Assembly (NCBI GenBank): GCA_003427395.1
Contig: BFEA01000217.1
Coordinates: 657,163-687,974, forward strand
Reading direction: 5' to 3'
Length of the DNA: 30,812 nucleotides
Origin: Chara braunii
Taxonomy: Eukaryota; Streptophyta; Charophyceae; Charales; Characeae
Shown here: in pieces, positions 28,390 through 30,812 of the stretch
How positions within the stretch are numbered: position 1 is the stretch's first letter
Layout of the letters: each line of letters begins with the position of its first letter
Translations under genes and position numbers: made by a program
The notes under the pieces: model-generated
What the model saw: only the letters and a program-made list of their open reading frames with translations
Told to the model about the DNA's origin: nothing
Databases searched by the model: none

Positions 28390-28782
28390 CTGGAAAGGTG
28401 TTCGGGAAGACAGAAGTTGAGCTTCCTTGATGCGTGGCATCTCACCTGAACCTTCAGATGGACTACGGTCAATGGGGGCTGTATAAGTTACTTAGCATCC
28501 CAAGCTGGTGGCAACTGTCTTGAGGGGGAGATGGATGATTTGGGAGAGGGGTAAAGTCTTCCAAACCGAGCGATGATATTCTTGAAGCGGTGAAGGTAAG
28601 TTTCAATGGGCTGGCCAGGTTGGCATCTTGTCTGAGACTACCTTTTTGGGGAACACCGATAATTGATTATTGCTTTATCTCAGTCCTGTGCTTGCATTTC
28701 TCACCACTCAAATTATTTGCCACCCTCATCTGATCTACCGCAATTGTACCTTCCCATTCTTGCATAGGTGGGATGTCATGTA
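28390..28782. other. spacer, no gene seen
   Basis: Mixed composition with no frame, repeat or motif I can support. Confidence 0.4.
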
Positions 28783-29371
28783 GGATTTTGGTTTTGGTGT
28801 GTTTTGTTGGCTGCACAACGTTTTGGTTGCGTTTCCTTTTTTTTGTCTAAATTATTTGCTGCTCCAACTACCGTCCTCACCCAAATAGAACGCCCGGTCA
28901 TTATAGCTGTATCTAGACTGAAAGTTGCCCCAGATATGGCTATAATGACCGGGCGTTCTATTTGGGTGTAGACGGCTATAGGATTTTGGTTTTGGTGTGT
29001 TTTGTTGGTTGCACAACATTTTGGTTGCGTTTCCTTTTTTTTGTCTGAATTATTTGCTGCTCCAACTACTGTCCTCACCCGAAAAGAACGCCTGGTCATT
29101 ATAGCTGTATCTAGACTGAAAGTTGCCCCAAATATGGCTATACTGACCGGGCATTCTATTCGGGTTAAGACGGCTGTAGGATTTTGGTTTTGGTGTGTTT
29201 TGTTGGATGCACAACGTTTTGGTTGCGTTTCCTTTTGTCTGAATTATTTGCTGCTCCATCTACCGTCCTCACCCGAATAGAACACCCGGTCATTATAGCT
29301 GTATCTAGACTGAAAGTTGCCCCATATTTGGCTATAATGACCGGGCGTTTTATTCGGGTGAAGACGGCTGG
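28783..29371. repeat. 198-bp tandem repeat, three copies, each with a hairpin
   Basis: Units start with ggattttggttttggtgtg at 28783, 28981 and 29179, giving two intervals of exactly 198 bp. The first half of each unit is T/G-rich (tgcacaacgttttggttgcg, then a T run and gaattatttgctgctccaac). The second half is an inverted repeat of about 90 bp. Similarity is high, with scattered substitutions; the third unit has a shorter T run. Frames in this region repeat with the units and are not genes. Confidence 0.92.
28878..28968. repeat. perfect 30-bp inverted repeat inside unit 1 of the 198-bp array
   Basis: Left arm 28878-28907 (starts cacccaaatagaacgc) and right arm 28939-28968 (ends gcgttctatttgggtg) are exact reverse complements over 30 bases around a 31-base loop (tgtatctagactgaaagttg and onward). 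Units 2 and 3 have the same structure with some mismatches. The block may itself be a small foldback element that was amplified with its flank. Confidence 0.9.
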
Positions 29372-29428
29372 AGTATTCTATCTCCCTGCTTCTTCGCTTG
29401 TTTATTTTTAAGTTTTAACCTTGTTTGT

Positions 29429-30540
29429 ATGAAAGAGGGCATGGTTGACAATACTCACTCTAGGAGGACCAAGGGGGGAAGAGAGAGCGAGCAGACTAAC
29501 AGTTCTGAACAAAGAGAGATGAAGGATGCGGAGGATGAGAGAGTCAACGCTATGATGGAGTCAACGCTATGGGGGACATGTCTGGGGCAGGCACACAGCC
29601 TTAACGGGAAATACCAGTTCATGCTGCAACAGCTCCAAGCATACACAGAAGAAAAAGGCCAAACGAGAAGCGAGAAGGCGGCAAGGCAGGCTATATGAAA
29701 AAGAGAGATGTGGGTTCGGGTACTGTTGGGCATCTCCGGGCATTGTTTAAGCGTGTATTGCGCTTTTCCGAAGACACCAAACATGTCGCCTCCGTAGCCG
29801 ACCTTCGTGTTGTCAATCCGGATGTACAAGCGGCGATTGTCAATTTGCAGGAGGAAGATCTATGGAGGCAGCAGTAGATCACTGATGCGCTGGGACAACT
29901 TACTGACCAAGATACATATCCCTGCTGTCTCTCCAGCTACACATGCCAATATCGCTAGGTATCCCATCCTTTACAAACGCCATAGCTGCTGCTCCAACCC
30001 CTTTGCCTGGATCTATACCAAGAGCTGCAGCAGACCCTGGGCCTCTTGCATCTACAAGCAGGGACTCACATGACAAGAAACAAGCACCACCACCTACCAA
30101 GTTTAGACAAGGAGGATATTACCACTTGCCTGGGTGAGGGATCAACTTGTACTTCAAACTCACTAGGGCGTGGCAGGACGAGCACTGTATGCTGCTGTCC
30201 AGTTTGTCGGAGACTCTTATTAATGCATGGCTACAGTCTAGGGCTGCTAAAGAGGGTTACAACAAGGAGAATTATTGTGATTGGCTTCAGAAAAGTCCTC
30301 ACCAAACTATTCTGATTGGCCTAAAAAAAACTCACTAGGGCGCCACAGGAACTATTTTGTGTGGCAAGACAGTTTTGCAGCCCAAAAGGCTCACAAATGT
30401 CGCATGCCTAATCGGCATCAATCAGAACCAAGAACCGACTTCTCAGAGACAATACAAGAAGTTAGCACAGCGGAAGACTGTAATACGAAGATCCGACTCA
30501 GCATGGTCAATGACAGGACCTGACAGCATACATCATTACT
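29429..30540 (+). pseudogene. possible gag-like retroelement remnant
   Basis: Coding-like text is scattered over several frames: LWGTCLGQAHSLNGKYQFML and LQQLQAYTEEKGQTRSEKAA (29429-29698), VADLRVVNPDVQAAIVNLQE and EDLWRQQ (to 29877), then LYFKLTRAWQDEHCMLL and INAWLQSRAAKEGYNKENY (30147-30338). The last part, following a DKEDITT-like segment in another frame, has the look of a retrotransposon capsid (charged start, Trp, LYF, then helices). There is no zinc knuckle, protease or LTR nearby, so the call is weak. No complete frame exists; it is either a remnant or a chance reading. Confidence 0.3.
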
Positions 30541-30618
30541 CAGAAAGAGGGAAAGGAGACGAAGGGGGAAGAGGGAGATAGGGAGGATCAGTCACCATAG
30601 TCCGATGAACCCCGTCTC

Positions 30619-30760
30619 CAATGTCACTGAACTGGGCAATGCCCGAATGCCACCAAGTCTCAATGTCCCTGAACTGGGCAATGCCCGAATGTCCCAGCTC
30701 ATACAATGTCAAATCGTAATGTCACTGAACTGGGCAATGCCCGAATGCCACCAAGTCTCA
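30619..30760. repeat. 42-bp repeat, three copies
   Basis: caatgtcactgaactgggca begins at 30619. A variant (tccct for tcact) begins 42 bp later at 30661, and a third copy starts at about 30717 after a short unrelated insert (tcccagctcatac). Each contains gggcaatgccc, a 4-bp stem with a 3-base loop. Confidence 0.85.
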
Positions 30761-30765
30761 ATGTC

Positions 30766-30767
<2 letters not shown>

Positions 30768-30812
<45 letters not shown>
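30768..30812. repeat. (CT)n microsatellite at the window end
   Basis: Uninterrupted ct dinucleotides for 45 bases up to the last base of the window; the true length is unknown. Confidence 0.97.

Noticed and set aside
28783-29371. CRISPR-like array
   Set aside because: The units are contiguous 198-bp tandem copies, without short repeats and unique spacers, in a eukaryotic context.
28776-29411. Frames on both strands that repeat every 198 bp
   Set aside because: They are translations of the tandem repeat.

Overview
The window looks like nuclear, repeat-rich eukaryotic DNA. I find no intact host gene, no tRNA or rRNA gene, and no bacterial-type operon. Nearly everything recognisable is a decayed transposable element or a tandem or inverted repeat. 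The mix is an L1-type LINE with a zinc-knuckle ORF1, an APE-like endonuclease and a zf-RVT-like C-terminus, plus a Ty3/gypsy chromovirus-like element primed by a tRNA-iMet-type site. This fits a plant-lineage genome, and a charophyte alga or early land plant is my inference, not shown. Ambiguous bases and a 106-N gap mark it as a draft scaffold.

Layout. 1-800: a possible broken coding fragment and a 95-bp exact duplication separated by one N. 800-7640 (minus): LINE copy 1, with ORF1 and ORF2 broken by stops and frameshifts. About 7840-9840: a G-rich minisatellite with higher-order units. 9841-10599: unassigned, GC-rich towards its end. 10600-14222 (plus): LINE copy 2 of the same family, 5'-truncated and head-to-head with copy 1. 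14831-15076: three 82-bp repeats. 15497-26416 (plus): a Ty3/gypsy element with two about 1-kb LTRs, PBS, gag, protease, reverse transcriptase, RNase H, integrase and a chromodomain-like tail. It is interrupted by the LTR end of a second, minus-strand element, a scaffold gap, a tRNA-like sequence, several internal duplications and a 335-bp hAT-like MITE with an 8-bp target duplication. 26510-26572: a tiny poly(T) insertion between direct repeats. 27143-27620: a repeat cluster with a 182-bp palindrome. 28191-28389: a second MITE-like inverted repeat. 28783-29371: three 198-bp tandem units, each carrying a 30-nt-arm hairpin. 29429-30540: a possible gag-like remnant. 30619-30812: a 42-bp repeat and a (CT)n microsatellite at the window edge.

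How the parts relate. No element looks autonomous now. The Ty3 integrase core is the best preserved: one uninterrupted 291-codon frame with HHCC and DD35E residues. At least eleven in-frame stops in the Ty3 gag-pol could each arise by one C-to-T change from a Gln or Arg codon, which suggests decay by cytosine deamination. The most unusual non-coding signal is the 198-bp hairpin array, where one arm position changes as a matched pair (A-T in one unit, G-C in the others).
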